Below, piece after piece: positions 52,239-61,471 of a stretch of 64,000 nt of DNA; position 1 is the stretch's first letter, and each line of letters begins with the position of its first letter. Source of the stretch: Verrucomicrobiaceae bacterium. GTDB lineage: Bacteria; Verrucomicrobiota; Verrucomicrobiia; Verrucomicrobiales; Verrucomicrobiaceae. The stretch spans positions 62,001 to 126,000 of the forward strand of contig JAIXOU010000100.1 in assembly GCA_027486585.1 (NCBI GenBank), written 5' to 3'. The position numbers were made by a program, and so were the translations under genes. Under the pieces are notes generated by a model. That model was given only the letters and a program-made list of their open reading frames with translations. It had not been told where the DNA came from and made no database searches.

Positions 52239-53090
52239 ATGGCTCTTTCCCTCATTCTGACTCATCCTGGCGGCTCACATAAAGACGAACTGCTGGCCTG
52301 TAGCTTGCTGGCTGCGGTTCATCGCGTGCCCATTGTCCGGCGTGAGCCGACAGATGCGGATCTGGCTGATCCTAGCATTGCGGTGGTGGATGTCGGAGGC
52401 GAGCATGCGCCTGAGCGGAACAATTTTGATCATCATCAGTTCCCTGCCGATCATCCGCCCGTGTGTGCGCTCAGTCTGGTTTTGCAGCACCTTGGGGTTT
52501 ATGAGGACGCGCGGCAGTTTTGTGAGTGGTTAGAGCCTGCGGAGTGGTTTGATACCCGTGGGCCCAATGTCACTGCCAAGTGGCTGGGCGTGGATCGTAA
52601 CGCGATGAGTAAGCTCAGCTCACCAATCGACATCACGATCCTGCGTCGATTTGCCAAAGCAAAGCGATTGGAGCCGGGCGAGCCTCTATGGGAGATGCTC
52701 AGCTACATCGGTGAGGATCTGCTTGAGTATCTCCGTGACCTGAGGTCACGGCTGGATTTTATCGCTGAGACCGCAGAAATATGGAGTGTCGATGATCACG
52801 AGGTGCTCTTTCTCCCGCGCACAGAGCCAATGCCAGAGGAGCCTTCTTTTGGCATCGGGCGTTATTTGGAAAGTGTCGGCAAGAACAGCACGGTCGCTGC
52901 TCTGATCTACCCCGATCGGCGTGGCAGTGGTTATGGACTCTCCCGTCACAACGACCACCCCGGTTACGACTTTACCCGCATCGAAAAAGAGCCCGATGTG
53001 CATTTTGCCCATGCTCGTGGCTTTGTCGCAAAGACATCTGCCTCTGAGCTCAGCCGAGTTAAGGAGTTACTAAAACTTGCCAAAGTTTAG
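52239..53090 (+). CDS. MYG1-family (DHH-like) metal-dependent hydrolase
   Basis: The 283-residue product matches the MYG1/UPF0160 family: LTHPGGSHKDELLA (His9, His14, Asp16), VVDVGGEH (Asp51) and NNFDHHQFP (Asp64, His65, His66). These form a DHH-like binuclear metal site. Eukaryotic MYG1 is a 3'-5' RNA exonuclease; bacterial members are uncharacterised but probably act on nucleic acid or nucleotides. The C-terminal half is shorter and less typical than in eukaryotes. It is followed 2 bp later by a small gene, and starts 100 bp from the divergent phosphatase operon. Confidence 0.85.
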   Translation: MALSLILTHPGGSHKDELLACSLLAAVHRVPIVRREPTDADLADPSIAVVDVGGEHAPERNNFDHHQFPADHPPVCALSLVLQHLGVYEDARQFCEWLEPAEWFDTRGPNVTAKWLGVDRNAMSKLSSPIDITILRRFAKAKRLEPGEPLWEMLSYIGEDLLEYLRDLRSRLDFIAETAEIWSVDDHEVLFLPRTEPMPEEPSFGIGRYLESVGKNSTVAALIYPDRRGSGYGLSRHNDHPGYDFTRIEKEPDVHFAHARGFVAKTSASELSRVKELLKLAKV

Positions 53091-53092
53091 CC

Positions 53093-53314
53093 ATGAGTCT
53101 CTACGCCAGCGATCAGGAAGTCGTCCAGTTTTTTGCCTCACACGGCATTGAGGTGACGGATGTGCAGCGATTGGGCAAGCTGCGCCATCTCCGTGTTCAG
53201 GGGCAGCCCCTCACTCTGCCCATGCTTGCCAGCCCTGACGATTGTCTGCGGATCGTTCGGGATTGCATTGCCCGCAGAGGGGTTATTGAGTCTGGAACCA
53301 GTTCGGCTGATTAA
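53093..53314 (+). CDS. Small hypothetical protein coupled to the MYG1-like gene
   Basis: The 73-residue product (MSLYASDQEVVQFFASHGIE, then VTDVQRLGKLRHLRVQGQPL) looks like a compact alpha/beta domain with no known family. It starts 2 bp after the MYG1-like stop, so it is probably co-translated. Its stop overlaps the stop region of the opposite-strand gene by 4 bp. Confidence 0.65.
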   Translation: MSLYASDQEVVQFFASHGIEVTDVQRLGKLRHLRVQGQPLTLPMLASPDDCLRIVRDCIARRGVIESGTSSAD

Positions 53315-54798
53315 TTTAGCACTCCCGTCTCCTCAGCCAAGAATTTGCCTGAAAGGATCGGCGCGGAGGCTGAGGTGTCGCTAGGAAGTAAGAAATGGCC
53401 AACGGCCTGGTCGCGGCCTGGTACGACGAGTCCGCTGAAACTGCCCGGACGTGCACCGCTGGCCTGATTAGCGTTGAAGTTAATGGCGGTGCCGCGGCCA
53501 GACAAAAGACCAGTGGTCACATTGAGGCTGGCGTTCAGGCGATAGGGATTGGCAGGTCCAGCTGGCAGGACAAGAATATTGTTGGCACCGACGGTGAACA
53601 ATTGGTTGAAGGCGGAACTAAGACCACCCTCCGTGAAGGTGGCGACTGCGTTGTCAGAGCCTGAGCGAATGTTTAAAATCAGATTGCCTGGTGCTGGCGG
53701 GGTGTATTTGGCTCCGTTGCCTGAGAGTGTGTGCAGTGGGAAACCGTCGGCATAGCTGCGGCCTCCTGTTTTGAGTTTTACCCAGCCGAGAGAAGCGACA
53801 CTGCGACCCGTGCTAGAGGTCAGGGTCTGCCAGCCCTGGATTGAGCTACTGTAATTGAAGAGCATTACATGCAGTGCTGTTTGACCTCCTTGTGCCAGAT
53901 CGGTGGCATAGGTGAAGTTGGTGCCGTCTGCTAGGCGACCAGTCCACAGCACAGCCCCAGTGCTGCTAACAGTTTGTGTGGCCCAGGAAGCTCCTTGTGG
54001 GTAAATGGCATTACGCACGAGAGTGGAAGGGATCTCATAAGCGTTGTTCCAACGTCCTACAAAAGCCGAAGAAGCGGGATTGGTTTTGCTGTAGGCCGCA
54101 CGGAAGCCGAAGATATTGGCCGTAACGCCCACAGTGGCAGGTGCTGCAGGAGCCTCACGCAGGGTAGCGAAGATTTGGCCATTTCCACTGGGTAAACTGA
54201 AAGTGCACTCCAATGGGGCATAGGGAGCACGGCGTGGCACGAAGAAATAGCCGCTCGGGGTAATCCCGACTTGGGCGTCTAAAACGCCGCTGAAACTGTT
54301 TCTGTGAATGCCTCGGGTGATGATGCCGCTGTAGGTGCCATTGCTATTGACGTTTAGCCTTAAGCTGCCGCCAAAACCACCATTCAGCCACGTCTGGCGA
54401 TCAAGCAGCGCATTGTAGGTGCCGGCAGTATTTGTTGGCAATGGCTCGACGGTCCAATTGACGGTCATCGGCAAGCTCTTGGCTGTGCCATTGTAAGCTG
54501 TGAAAACGATGCTGTAGTTGCCTGCGATAATCGGACGTCCAGTGATACGTCCTGTCTTGGTATTTAGGGTGAGGCCTTTGGGTAAGTTTGTAACTGCGTA
54601 ACTGGTGGCTGGGGCAGCTGATGTGACGGATAACTGCTCATCGACGTAGCCACTAACGATGCCATTGCCGCCAGGATTGATCTGAATCAGCACCGGTGCC
54701 ACAAGCGGAGTCGAAACTGCGGCTGCAGGCGATACACTGGCCAATAGTATGGCCGAGGTTAAAGCAGCGGTGAAGAGAACGATGGATGAGAATTTCAT
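53311..54798 (-). CDS. Exported Ig-like-domain protein of unknown function
   Basis: The 495-residue product has a signal peptide (about 1-27, ending SPAAA) and then a putative Ig/cadherin-like domain (about 40-115: ATSYAVTNLPKGLTLNTKTGRITGRPIIAGNYSIVFTAYN), the He_PIG-type motif. The rest is beta-rich with GTYNALLDRQTWLNGGFGGSLRLNVNSNGTYSG, a repeated theme of Verrucomicrobia surface proteins. No catalytic motif is seen and no anchoring tail. It is likely periplasmic or secreted. Its upstream region is very AT-rich and contains ATGATAATTAT, similar to the boxes near 4459. Confidence 0.72.
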   Translation of the reverse strand: MKFSSIVLFTAALTSAILLASVSPAAAVSTPLVAPVLIQINPGGNGIVSGYVDEQLSVTSAAPATSYAVTNLPKGLTLNTKTGRITGRPIIAGNYSIVFTAYNGTAKSLPMTVNWTVEPLPTNTAGTYNALLDRQTWLNGGFGGSLRLNVNSNGTYSGIITRGIHRNSFSGVLDAQVGITPSGYFFVPRRAPYAPLECTFSLPSGNGQIFATLREAPAAPATVGVTANIFGFRAAYSKTNPASSAFVGRWNNAYEIPSTLVRNAIYPQGASWATQTVSSTGAVLWTGRLADGTNFTYATDLAQGGQTALHVMLFNYSSSIQGWQTLTSSTGRSVASLGWVKLKTGGRSYADGFPLHTLSGNGAKYTPPAPGNLILNIRSGSDNAVATFTEGGLSSAFNQLFTVGANNILVLPAGPANPYRLNASLNVTTGLLSGRGTAINFNANQASGARPGSFSGLVVPGRDQAVGHFLLPSDTSASAPILSGKFLAEETGVLN

Positions 54799-54860
54799 AA
54801 GCTGAGTGAAGCTAGTATAATTATCATCATTAAATTATAGTGTCTATAATTATTTCATAT
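54799..54860. promoter_or_regulatory. AT-rich promoter region with ATGATAATTAT-like box
   Basis: Reading toward the 53311-54798 gene, ATGATAATTAT and the related ATAATTATAG occur within 45 bp upstream of the start codon. The core equals that of the palindromes at 4459-4510. It could be a common regulator site or simply a shared AT-rich promoter style. Confidence 0.35.
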
Positions 54861-54970
54861 AAATTAAAGATATGGTACTTTGTGCTATTGCCCAGCTCGA
54901 CTAGCTCCAGTCCATACCCTCCGCCCAGATTGATGCGTGGCAGGGGCGTGCTTCGGTTGGCTCTCCCAGA

Positions 54971-55007
54971 AAACAAAAAAGGCGCTCTCAGCCGAAGCCG
55001 GAGCGCC
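54971..55007 (-). terminator. Intrinsic terminator of mscL
   Basis: GGCGCTC (54981-54987) pairs with GAGCGCC (55001-55007), with further CCGAAGCCGG pairing inside. On the minus strand it is followed by TTTTTTGTTTT (54971-54980). It lies 19 bp past the mscL stop. Confidence 0.92.
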
Positions 55008-55025
55008 GATAGAGAGATAGAGAAA

Positions 55026-55481
55026 TTACTTTTTGAGCAGGTCGCGGATTTCTGTCAGGAGAACAATGTCAGCAGCAGGCGCTGGTGGTGGCGCGGCAGC
55101 TTCTTCTTTTTGCATCATAGCCATGAGTTTATTGGCTGGCTTGATGATGATGAAAAAGATGACTGCGGCTGTAATGATGAAGCCGATGACAGCACCAAAA
55201 ATGGAGCCTATATCAAACTCTACAAAAGGTACCACTTTGGTAACTTCTTGTTGTACCTTTTCAGTTCCCTTCATGACGGTTTCCATCACTTTGATCGATT
55301 TTTCTCCGAATGGAATTTTCCAGTCAGGGGTCGCGCCGCCGCCGAACATACCGAGTAAAGGCTCAATGATACCTTTAGTGAAAGCTGTGACAATGGCACC
55401 GAATGAGGCACCAATGATAACACCAGTAGAAAGGTCAATGACGTTGCCTTTGAGGATGAATTTTTTGAATTCAGTTAGCAT
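55026..55481 (-). CDS. mscL: Large-conductance mechanosensitive channel
   Basis: The 151-residue membrane protein starts [44 protein letters not shown], the canonical MscL N-terminal helix and TM1 with the gate region. TM2 is [25 protein letters not shown], followed by a short Ala/Pro linker and the C-terminal helix TEIRDLLKK. It opens on membrane tension to release solutes in osmotic downshock. The periplasmic loop ([27 protein letters not shown]) is somewhat long. The gene is close (25 bp) to the upstream nitrilase gene on the same strand and has a strong terminator. Confidence 0.96.
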   Translation of the reverse strand: MLTEFKKFILKGNVIDLSTGVIIGASFGAIVTAFTKGIIEPLLGMFGGGATPDWKIPFGEKSIKVMETVMKGTEKVQQEVTKVVPFVEFDIGSIFGAVIGFIITAAVIFFIIIKPANKLMAMMQKEEAAAPPPAPAADIVLLTEIRDLLKK

Positions 55482-55506
55482 GATGATGGGTAACTATGGG
55501 TTAGGA

Positions 55507-56397
55507 TTAAAGAATTGAATCAATACGGATTAGACGCTCAATTCCAGCCGCTTTTCGGCCTAGATTGGCTGGATTTGTTTCTAAGCGCATTCGGCGCGTT
55601 GCGTCCAGCAGATTTTTATCAATCGAAACTCTCAGGGTTTCGTTGCCATTTTCATAAATCGGGGTCTCTGTGTGACGGATTGTGTCTCTAAAGGCACTTT
55701 GAGAAGGATTGTATAAGGCTGCACAACCGAGGCTCAAATCGATCAAGACTGACTCAGCCGTGCCAGTTAAATGACTGACGCCGACATAACAGCCCAGTTC
55801 TACGGCACGCGCAGATGCGCAACGGTTAACGCGCTCGACTCCGAGGATCGTTTCCGTGGCACTTGGGCAGAGGATGAGATCTACCTTTTCATGGCGCAGC
55901 CTGGCCGATAGTTCGGGGATTTCAATATCCAAGCAGATGATAACAGCGATACGGAAGTGACCAAAGGTCCAAATTTTTAGGACATCACCTGGCTCAAAAG
56001 AATCCTCCCAAGGTGTGAGGTGCAGTTTATCTTGGTAAACGAAAGTGCCATTTGAGAAGATCGGCGCCCGATTTCGGACTGCCCCAGATTCAGTCACTGC
56101 GGGCACTGTGCCAAGCACCACGGCTTTTGGGGAATGCGAGAGTTGCTCTTGGATATCTGGGAAGAGTTGGTTCCAGAAGACTTTGGCTACGCTCTGTAGC
56201 ACCTCATTTTTAGGGGCTGCAATAAGAGGTTCCAGCCCCATCCAGGTGAACTCAGGAAGCAGAACAAGATCTGCGCCAGAGTCCCAAGAGCTGCATACGC
56301 GTTCGACTATTGTTGAAGCAAATTGGGCAGGGCTAGAGCATTTGGTTCCAGGATCAAAAGTGAGTAGGTCTAGTGTGATGGCTTTCTTTTTGATCAT
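55507..56397 (-). CDS. Carbon-nitrogen hydrolase (nitrilase superfamily)
   Basis: The 296-residue product has the full nitrilase-superfamily triad: Glu49 (LLPEFTW), Lys124 (QDKLHLTPWE) and Cys155 (IICLDIE). A second acidic residue follows in DIEIPEL. It should hydrolyse an amide or nitrile in the cytoplasm; the substrate is unknown. Its start overlaps the upstream GNAT gene by 4 bp. In other bacteria a nitrilase-type domain and an acetyltransferase domain occur fused in one protein, so these genes may be the split form of that pair. Confidence 0.87.
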   Translation of the reverse strand: MIKKKAITLDLLTFDPGTKCSSPAQFASTIVERVCSSWDSGADLVLLPEFTWMGLEPLIAAPKNEVLQSVAKVFWNQLFPDIQEQLSHSPKAVVLGTVPAVTESGAVRNRAPIFSNGTFVYQDKLHLTPWEDSFEPGDVLKIWTFGHFRIAVIICLDIEIPELSARLRHEKVDLILCPSATETILGVERVNRCASARAVELGCYVGVSHLTGTAESVLIDLSLGCAALYNPSQSAFRDTIRHTETPIYENGNETLRVSIDKNLLDATRRMRLETNPANLGRKAAGIERLIRIDSIL

Positions 56398-56999
56398 AGA
56401 GAAGGGCTGTTGAGTTCTTTGATCCAGAACGTCAATGTCTTGGCCGTTTCCTCAGTTTGCTGGACTTCCTTCCACATGAAAGTTGCCTTCAGCTCGGGAT
56501 GCTTCACGTAGCCCTGAGCTTGCCAAAAGCCATCGAGCTCTCGGTATTCAGATGGGCGCAGTGGATGATTCTTTGGGCGATCCACTGCGCAAAACGCCGT
56601 CATCGTGCAACCTAAGTCGCGGGCGTGAGCCTCGCGGTATTGAAAAAACTGTTTGCCGATGCCGAGACCGCGGTAGCTGGCAAGAAGAACAGATTCGCCT
56701 AAGTAACAAGTTGAGTCAGTGTTACGGCCAGCTTCCTGAAAAGCAGATCGGAAGCCTGAGTCTGCTTCGTTGAGCTTTAGGCAAGTAGTTGCACCGACAG
56801 CCTTCTCGCCATCCATTGCGAGAACGACAAGGCTCGTCTCCGAGCTTGAGTAGGATTTTAGATAATCGAATTCATCTTCCAGGGTTCCATCATAGAGGTA
56901 TGGATAGTCGCGGAAAACATTCAGACGTAAGTGTCCAATTTTATCCAAATTTGGAATAATGTCTGGACCTTTGAGCTTTAAAAGTTGCAGTTTCATCAT
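56394..56999 (-). CDS. GNAT-family N-acetyltransferase
   Basis: The 201-residue protein has the GNAT fold: CYLGESVLLASYRGLGIGKQFFQYRE holds the acetyl-CoA-binding R/Q-x-x-G-x-G/A segment (RGLGIG), with LVVLAMDGEKAVGATTCL as the central strands. The tail KATFMWKEVQQTEETAKTLTFWIKEL is typical for the group associated with carbon-nitrogen hydrolases. It overlaps that gene by 4 bp, suggesting joint translation and a linked reaction. The acceptor is unknown. Confidence 0.83.
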   Translation of the reverse strand: MMKLQLLKLKGPDIIPNLDKIGHLRLNVFRDYPYLYDGTLEDEFDYLKSYSSSETSLVVLAMDGEKAVGATTCLKLNEADSGFRSAFQEAGRNTDSTCYLGESVLLASYRGLGIGKQFFQYREAHARDLGCTMTAFCAVDRPKNHPLRPSEYRELDGFWQAQGYVKHPELKATFMWKEVQQTEETAKTLTFWIKELNSPSL

Positions 57000-57208
57000 T
57001 GAATAGTAGCGGATGTGAAGAATATAAAATGTTCTATATCAGTATCTAATTGCGTTTTCGCGTGTTTGTTTAGAAAGGCTAATGAAGTCCAACTTATTGA
57101 TTATTTTATGGTCATAACCCAATATTTTCATTGAAATAAGCCTTTCAACATTGTTCTTAGTGCCTGAACAATACTCTCCCGAATAAATCAAAAGTCTTAG
57201 TTATTCAA

Positions 57209-59527
57209 ATGAATAAACCTTCCCTCAATCCACTTCGCATGCCTCAGCATGTGAAGTCTATTGAAGCACCGGAAGCGCAGATTTCTGAGATAGGAGACTT
57301 GAATTTAAGTGAGCAAGAGCGTAAGGTATTGACTCTGGTATCACGGGCGGCTTCTAATCAGCGCCACGCAGATGCTGGGTTTTCTCACGAGTTATTGTCG
57401 CACGTTGTTGAGGGTGCTACAGAACGGATGACTTACATTTACGATCAGGCTAGTGGAGCCTTTGTTTGCAATGGGGAAGCCTTTGCCCGCCATCTCGGAT
57501 TTACGGCTGAGGAGATCCTCGAAATGCCGCAAAGATGGCGCTCACTCATCCATCCCGACGATGCAGATAATGTGCTGCTGCATTCGTCAGTGTTAAATGG
57601 GGAAGTCCGCTCTAAACAGTTGCGTATCCTCTGTAAGGATGGGCGATGGGAGTGGATCAAAAATGATTGGCGTCCACTCCCCCCAGATGCACTGGGTAAC
57701 TCTGGGCGTGTTGTTGGGATGGCGCAGATCATTACGCGGTTGGCTCTGAAAAATCAGGCTCTTGTGAATGAGGCTGCTTTGACTTCGCTTCATCGAACCT
57801 TGGCTGAAGAATGGGTGGAAGCTATTTTCCTCGTCGATCTTAGTGGGTCAATTTTGTATGCAAGTCAGCAATCGCAAGTGAGCACTGGTTACACTCTGGA
57901 AGAACTGATGCAGCGGCCATTTGATCGTCTTTTCAGGGTGCCTCCAAGGTCTCAGATAGCGCGGGGCGCGACGAAAAGTATTCAGCGGAATTGGCTGTTA
58001 CGCCAGGATGGGGGAGTGTATCCAGTTGAGATTACAACTCGATCCTTTGCTAAGAATCGCCTCCTTATTTCGACTCGGGACATCACGGACCAGATTGATT
58101 CTGAACGTAAATCAAGCCAGCAAACAGCTTACTACAAAGCCTTGTTTGAAAACACCCCCTGTGGTGTGGCTACTTTTGATACAAGTTTTGAGTTTGTTGA
58201 GGTGAATCAAAGGCTGCGGTTGATGCTTGGTTACTCAGAAAATCAAATCTTTCACAAACCAATTCAAGACATCGTAGCACCTGAGTGTCAAGGCTTCGTG
58301 CAAGAATGGAAGCGTCAGGTTTCCGACCGGAAGGTGGATTTCTACGGGGAGACGGTTGAAATCACGCTGCGGCGTCGAGATGGGCGTCCGGTCATCGCTC
58401 ATGCCGTAATGACAATTACGTCTGACGACACAGCAGAGGGCGTTTTTGGCATGTTGATCCTGATGGACATCACGGCAAAACGGAACTCGCAACTGGAGTT
58501 AGCCAGACAACACCAGTTTAATGAAAAACTCATTCGTGAGGCAGCGGCCTTGATCATTCTCCTGGATCGTCATGCTAAAATTGTCATGGTCAATCCAGCT
58601 GTGGAAATCGTTACAAAATTTAAATCCAAGGACCTTGTCGGTAAAACACTTTGGCAGTGCGGCCTTTTGGATAAAGCTGAGATTCCCAATGCGAAGCAGC
58701 GCATGAAGGAGATTGTTGATGGTGCGGAGCGAGTCGCTGGAGTGGCGCGTGCGCGAACGAAGTCCGGTGACCTATGCATTTTACAGATTCAGAATACGGC
58801 CACACGATTTGAAGATGGTTCCGTAGAGAATGTCATTATTACTGCCATCGACATCACTGAGCAGCACCGCCTCCAGCAACACCTTATGGAGGCCGTAGAG
58901 CAGGAGCAGGCTAGAATCGGACATGATTTGCATGACGGCGTTGGTCAATTGCTTACAGGCATCGGAACTCTAGCGGAATCTCTGCAATCCGAACTTCAAG
59001 GTCGCCAAAAGGAAGAGGCTGAGCGGATCTATCAGCTTATTCGTGAAACGATTCATCAGGTGCGGCAGCTCTCTCATACAATGTCGCCGATGTCTGTACA
59101 GAATCGAGATTTGTCGGCATCTCTGCTGTTATTGGCGGACTCAGTTAGAACAAACTTTAGGCGTCAATGTCAGACTGATTTGGCTTCTGATATCCATGTT
59201 ACAGACACTCATGTAGCGGGGCATTTATTCCGTATTGCGCAGGAATCAGTAAACAATGCGATTCGTCACGGCGCACCCAAAGAGATTAGAATATCGCTGC
59301 GCCGCGAAGGAGTAAAGGAGGCTGTCCTGGAGATTTTCAACGATGGAGAACCCTTTGACTGTAAACCTGGTTCAACCGTAGAAGGTATCGGCTTGCGGGT
59401 GATGAAGCACCGCGCTGGCCTAATCCAGGCAAATCTTCAGGTATCATGTCCGTCAGCGGGAGGCGTATTAGTCAGCTGCCGCTTTCCTCTGACCTCTATA
59501 AAATCACCCCAACCCAAACGAAAATAA
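57209..59527 (+). CDS. Soluble multi-PAS sensor histidine kinase (NarX/HisKA_3 type)
   Basis: The 772-residue kinase has no membrane helix, so it is cytoplasmic. Four PAS-like modules are seen at about 68-175 (GAFVCNGEAFARHLGFTAEEIL), 190-292 (FLVDLSGSILYASQQSQVSTGYTLEEL), 302-425 (ALFENTPCGVATFDTSFEFVEVN) and 440-555 (LLDRHAKIVMVNPAVEIVTKFKSKDLVGKTLW). The HisKA_3 dimerisation helix EQARIGHDLHDGVGQLLTG carries the phospho-acceptor His near residue 572. The ATPase domain shows NNAIRHGAPKEI (N box), IFNDGEPF and GIGLRVMKHRAGL. It pairs with the NarL-type regulator 20 bp downstream. The signal is unknown; PAS domains often sense redox state or small ligands. Confidence 0.93.
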   Translation: MNKPSLNPLRMPQHVKSIEAPEAQISEIGDLNLSEQERKVLTLVSRAASNQRHADAGFSHELLSHVVEGATERMTYIYDQASGAFVCNGEAFARHLGFTAEEILEMPQRWRSLIHPDDADNVLLHSSVLNGEVRSKQLRILCKDGRWEWIKNDWRPLPPDALGNSGRVVGMAQIITRLALKNQALVNEAALTSLHRTLAEEWVEAIFLVDLSGSILYASQQSQVSTGYTLEELMQRPFDRLFRVPPRSQIARGATKSIQRNWLLRQDGGVYPVEITTRSFAKNRLLISTRDITDQIDSERKSSQQTAYYKALFENTPCGVATFDTSFEFVEVNQRLRLMLGYSENQIFHKPIQDIVAPECQGFVQEWKRQVSDRKVDFYGETVEITLRRRDGRPVIAHAVMTITSDDTAEGVFGMLILMDITAKRNSQLELARQHQFNEKLIREAAALIILLDRHAKIVMVNPAVEIVTKFKSKDLVGKTLWQCGLLDKAEIPNAKQRMKEIVDGAERVAGVARARTKSGDLCILQIQNTATRFEDGSVENVIITAIDITEQHRLQQHLMEAVEQEQARIGHDLHDGVGQLLTGIGTLAESLQSELQGRQKEEAERIYQLIRETIHQVRQLSHTMSPMSVQNRDLSASLLLLADSVRTNFRRQCQTDLASDIHVTDTHVAGHLFRIAQESVNNAIRHGAPKEIRISLRREGVKEAVLEIFNDGEPFDCKPGSTVEGIGLRVMKHRAGLIQANLQVSCPSAGGVLVSCRFPLTSIKSPQPKRK

Positions 59528-59547
59528 AAACTAACAACACAAATACC

Positions 59548-60186
59548 GTGAAACAAAAACTCTATCTCATCGATGACCATCCGGTCATTATCGAAGGTCT
59601 CAAAAAGATGCTTGAAGGCCAGTCTGATCTCCAAGTTGTCGGCACTTCTGAAGATGCCAATACCGCTATGGAGCAGATCCCAGATTTGAAGCCAAATTTG
59701 ATCATGCTCGACATCACCCTGAAAGATCGTAGTGGCGTTGATCTGATCAAGAAGTTCAAACAAACTTATCCTGATATCCTTATCCTCGTTTACTCCATGC
59801 ATGACGAAAACGTCTATGCTGAGCGCAGCCTTCGTGCTGGTGCCATGGGTTATCTCATGAAGGGTGAAACCAACGCACGCGTTCTCTTGGCTATCCGCCA
59901 GGTGCTCGGGGGTGGTTTCTTCTTCAGTGCTTCATTGCTTGGTAATATCGTCGCTGGTGGCGGTCCTCGCTCTGGTGCACGTGGTGAACCAGGACGCATG
60001 CTTAGCGATCGCCAATTGGAGATCTTTGAAATGGTCGGCCGTGGTTTTGATTCCCATACCATCGCTACCAAACTCGAGCTTAGCGCCAAGACGGTGGATG
60101 CTCATAAAGCCAACATCCGTCAGAAACTCGGTCTCGACTCAGCACGTGAACTGCTCATGGAAGCTGTGCGCTGGGTAGAGAAATAG
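59548..60186 (+). CDS. NarL/FixJ-type response regulator
   Basis: From the GTG at 59548 the product is 212 residues (MKQKLYLIDDHPVIIEGLKK), the normal length; an earlier Met at 59446 would add residues of kinase-overlapping, unlikely sequence. Receiver features are Asp9-Asp10, phospho-acceptor Asp55 (LIMLDITL) and Lys105 in YLMKGE. The LuxR-type HTH follows (LSDRQLEIFEMVGRGFDSHTIATKLELSAKTVDAHKANIRQKLG). It is the cognate partner of the adjacent kinase and binds DNA once phosphorylated. Target genes are not known. A good terminator follows 30 bp downstream. Confidence 0.95.
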   Translation: MKQKLYLIDDHPVIIEGLKKMLEGQSDLQVVGTSEDANTAMEQIPDLKPNLIMLDITLKDRSGVDLIKKFKQTYPDILILVYSMHDENVYAERSLRAGAMGYLMKGETNARVLLAIRQVLGGGFFFSASLLGNIVAGGGPRSGARGEPGRMLSDRQLEIFEMVGRGFDSHTIATKLELSAKTVDAHKANIRQKLGLDSARELLMEAVRWVEK

Positions 60187-60216
60187 GATCTCTTCGCTAA
60201 GAATCCTCTATCAAAC

Positions 60217-60257
60217 AACCGTCTGTGTCCGGGGTGACTCAGACGGTTTTTTGTTTT
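60217..60257 (+). terminator. Intrinsic terminator of the two-component operon
   Basis: AACCGTCTG (60217-60225) pairs with CAGACGGTT (60240-60248), followed by TTTTTGTTTT on the plus strand. Confidence 0.92.
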
Positions 60258-60305
60258 CGTGTGGCTTATCTGGAAAAGCTCGGGTTGTGCTCGCGTTGGT
60301 ATGGG

Positions 60306-61469
60306 ATGCAACCCAATCAGAGACTCGTTAGCCTTGATGCCTTTCGTGGATTTGTCATGCTTCTCATGGCTTCCTCTGGACTTGGATTAGCACAGATGGC
60401 CAGTCTATATCCAGACTCCTGGGTTTGGCAGCAGATCAAGTATCAGGTCTCGCACGTCCCGTGGACAGGCTGTTCACTCTGGGATCTGATTCAACCAAGC
60501 TTCATGTTCATGGTGGGTATCGCCGTGCCACTATCTGTGACGCGCCGAAAAGAGGCAGGGCAGGGTTTCATTGGGCTCACTTGGCATTCTCTCATTCGCG
60601 CGTTGAGTCTAGTTCTGTTGGCCGTTTTGCTATCGACGGGAGGAAAGGAAAAACAGACTCTATGGATCTTCACCAATGTCTTAGCCCAGATTGGACTTGG
60701 TTACGTCTTCCTTTCTATCTTGGCACGCCTCGGCTGGGAGTACTGTGTGGCTGCCATGGTCATGATTTTGGCAGGTGATTGGTTCTGGTTCTTTCAGCAC
60801 CCATTACCAGCAGAAGGTTTCGATTACGCTTCTATCGGTGCATTAAAAGAAGACCTTCTACCAGGGTTTTTTGGTCACTGGAGCAAGGGACTCAATGCGG
60901 CTGCGGACTTTGACCGTTGGTTGCTCAATCTCTTCCCTCATGCGCAGCCTTTCATCACCAATGCTGGGGGCTATACCACGCTGAATTTTATTCCTGCTTT
61001 AGCCACCATGCTGGGTGGGGCTATCACAGGGAATTTCATCCTCACCAGTCCACGCAGTCAGTTGCAGAAATGTGGCATGATGCTCGTAGTCGCAGCGGTG
61101 GCCTTGCTTCTTGGCACCGTCATTGGCTTCGTTGGTTGCCCAATTGTGAAGAGGATCTGGACACCATCCTGGGTGCTTTTTAGTGGTGGCTTGGTGCTGG
61201 TGATGCTGACCAGCTTTTACTGGTTAATCGAAATCGTGGGGCTGAAAAAGCCCTTCTTTCCGCTCGTCGTAGTTGGCATGAATAGCATTTTTATTTATGT
61301 CATGCACAGCCTCGCCGCTGGCTTGATTAAGGACCAGCTCAGCAAGCATGGCATGGCGGAACTCTTTGCTACGACTTGGGGGCCGGTCATCGAGAAAGCC
61401 AGTGTCTTAGCTGTCTTATGGTTGCTTTGTTTCTGGCTCTACCGCCAGCGGGCATTCCTCCGGCTCTAA
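60306..61469 (+). CDS. Polytopic membrane protein, HGSNAT/DUF5009-like acyltransferase
   Basis: The Met at 60306 gives a 387-residue product starting MQPNQRLVSLDAFRGFVMLLMAS, the typical N-terminus (R-x-x-S-L-D-x-F-R-G) of COG4299, related to heparan-alpha-glucosaminide N-acetyltransferase. An upstream frame start at 60225 would place the terminator inside the gene. About ten membrane helices follow, with WDLIQPSFMFMVGIAVPLSV, GYTTLNFIPALATMLGGAITG and the C-terminal GMNSIFIYVMHSL. It probably transfers acyl groups to a sugar or polysaccharide across the membrane. The gene is transcribed alone. Confidence 0.82.
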   Translation: MQPNQRLVSLDAFRGFVMLLMASSGLGLAQMASLYPDSWVWQQIKYQVSHVPWTGCSLWDLIQPSFMFMVGIAVPLSVTRRKEAGQGFIGLTWHSLIRALSLVLLAVLLSTGGKEKQTLWIFTNVLAQIGLGYVFLSILARLGWEYCVAAMVMILAGDWFWFFQHPLPAEGFDYASIGALKEDLLPGFFGHWSKGLNAAADFDRWLLNLFPHAQPFITNAGGYTTLNFIPALATMLGGAITGNFILTSPRSQLQKCGMMLVVAAVALLLGTVIGFVGCPIVKRIWTPSWVLFSGGLVLVMLTSFYWLIEIVGLKKPFFPLVVVGMNSIFIYVMHSLAAGLIKDQLSKHGMAELFATTWGPVIEKASVLAVLWLLCFWLYRQRAFLRL

Positions 61470-61471
61470 GC

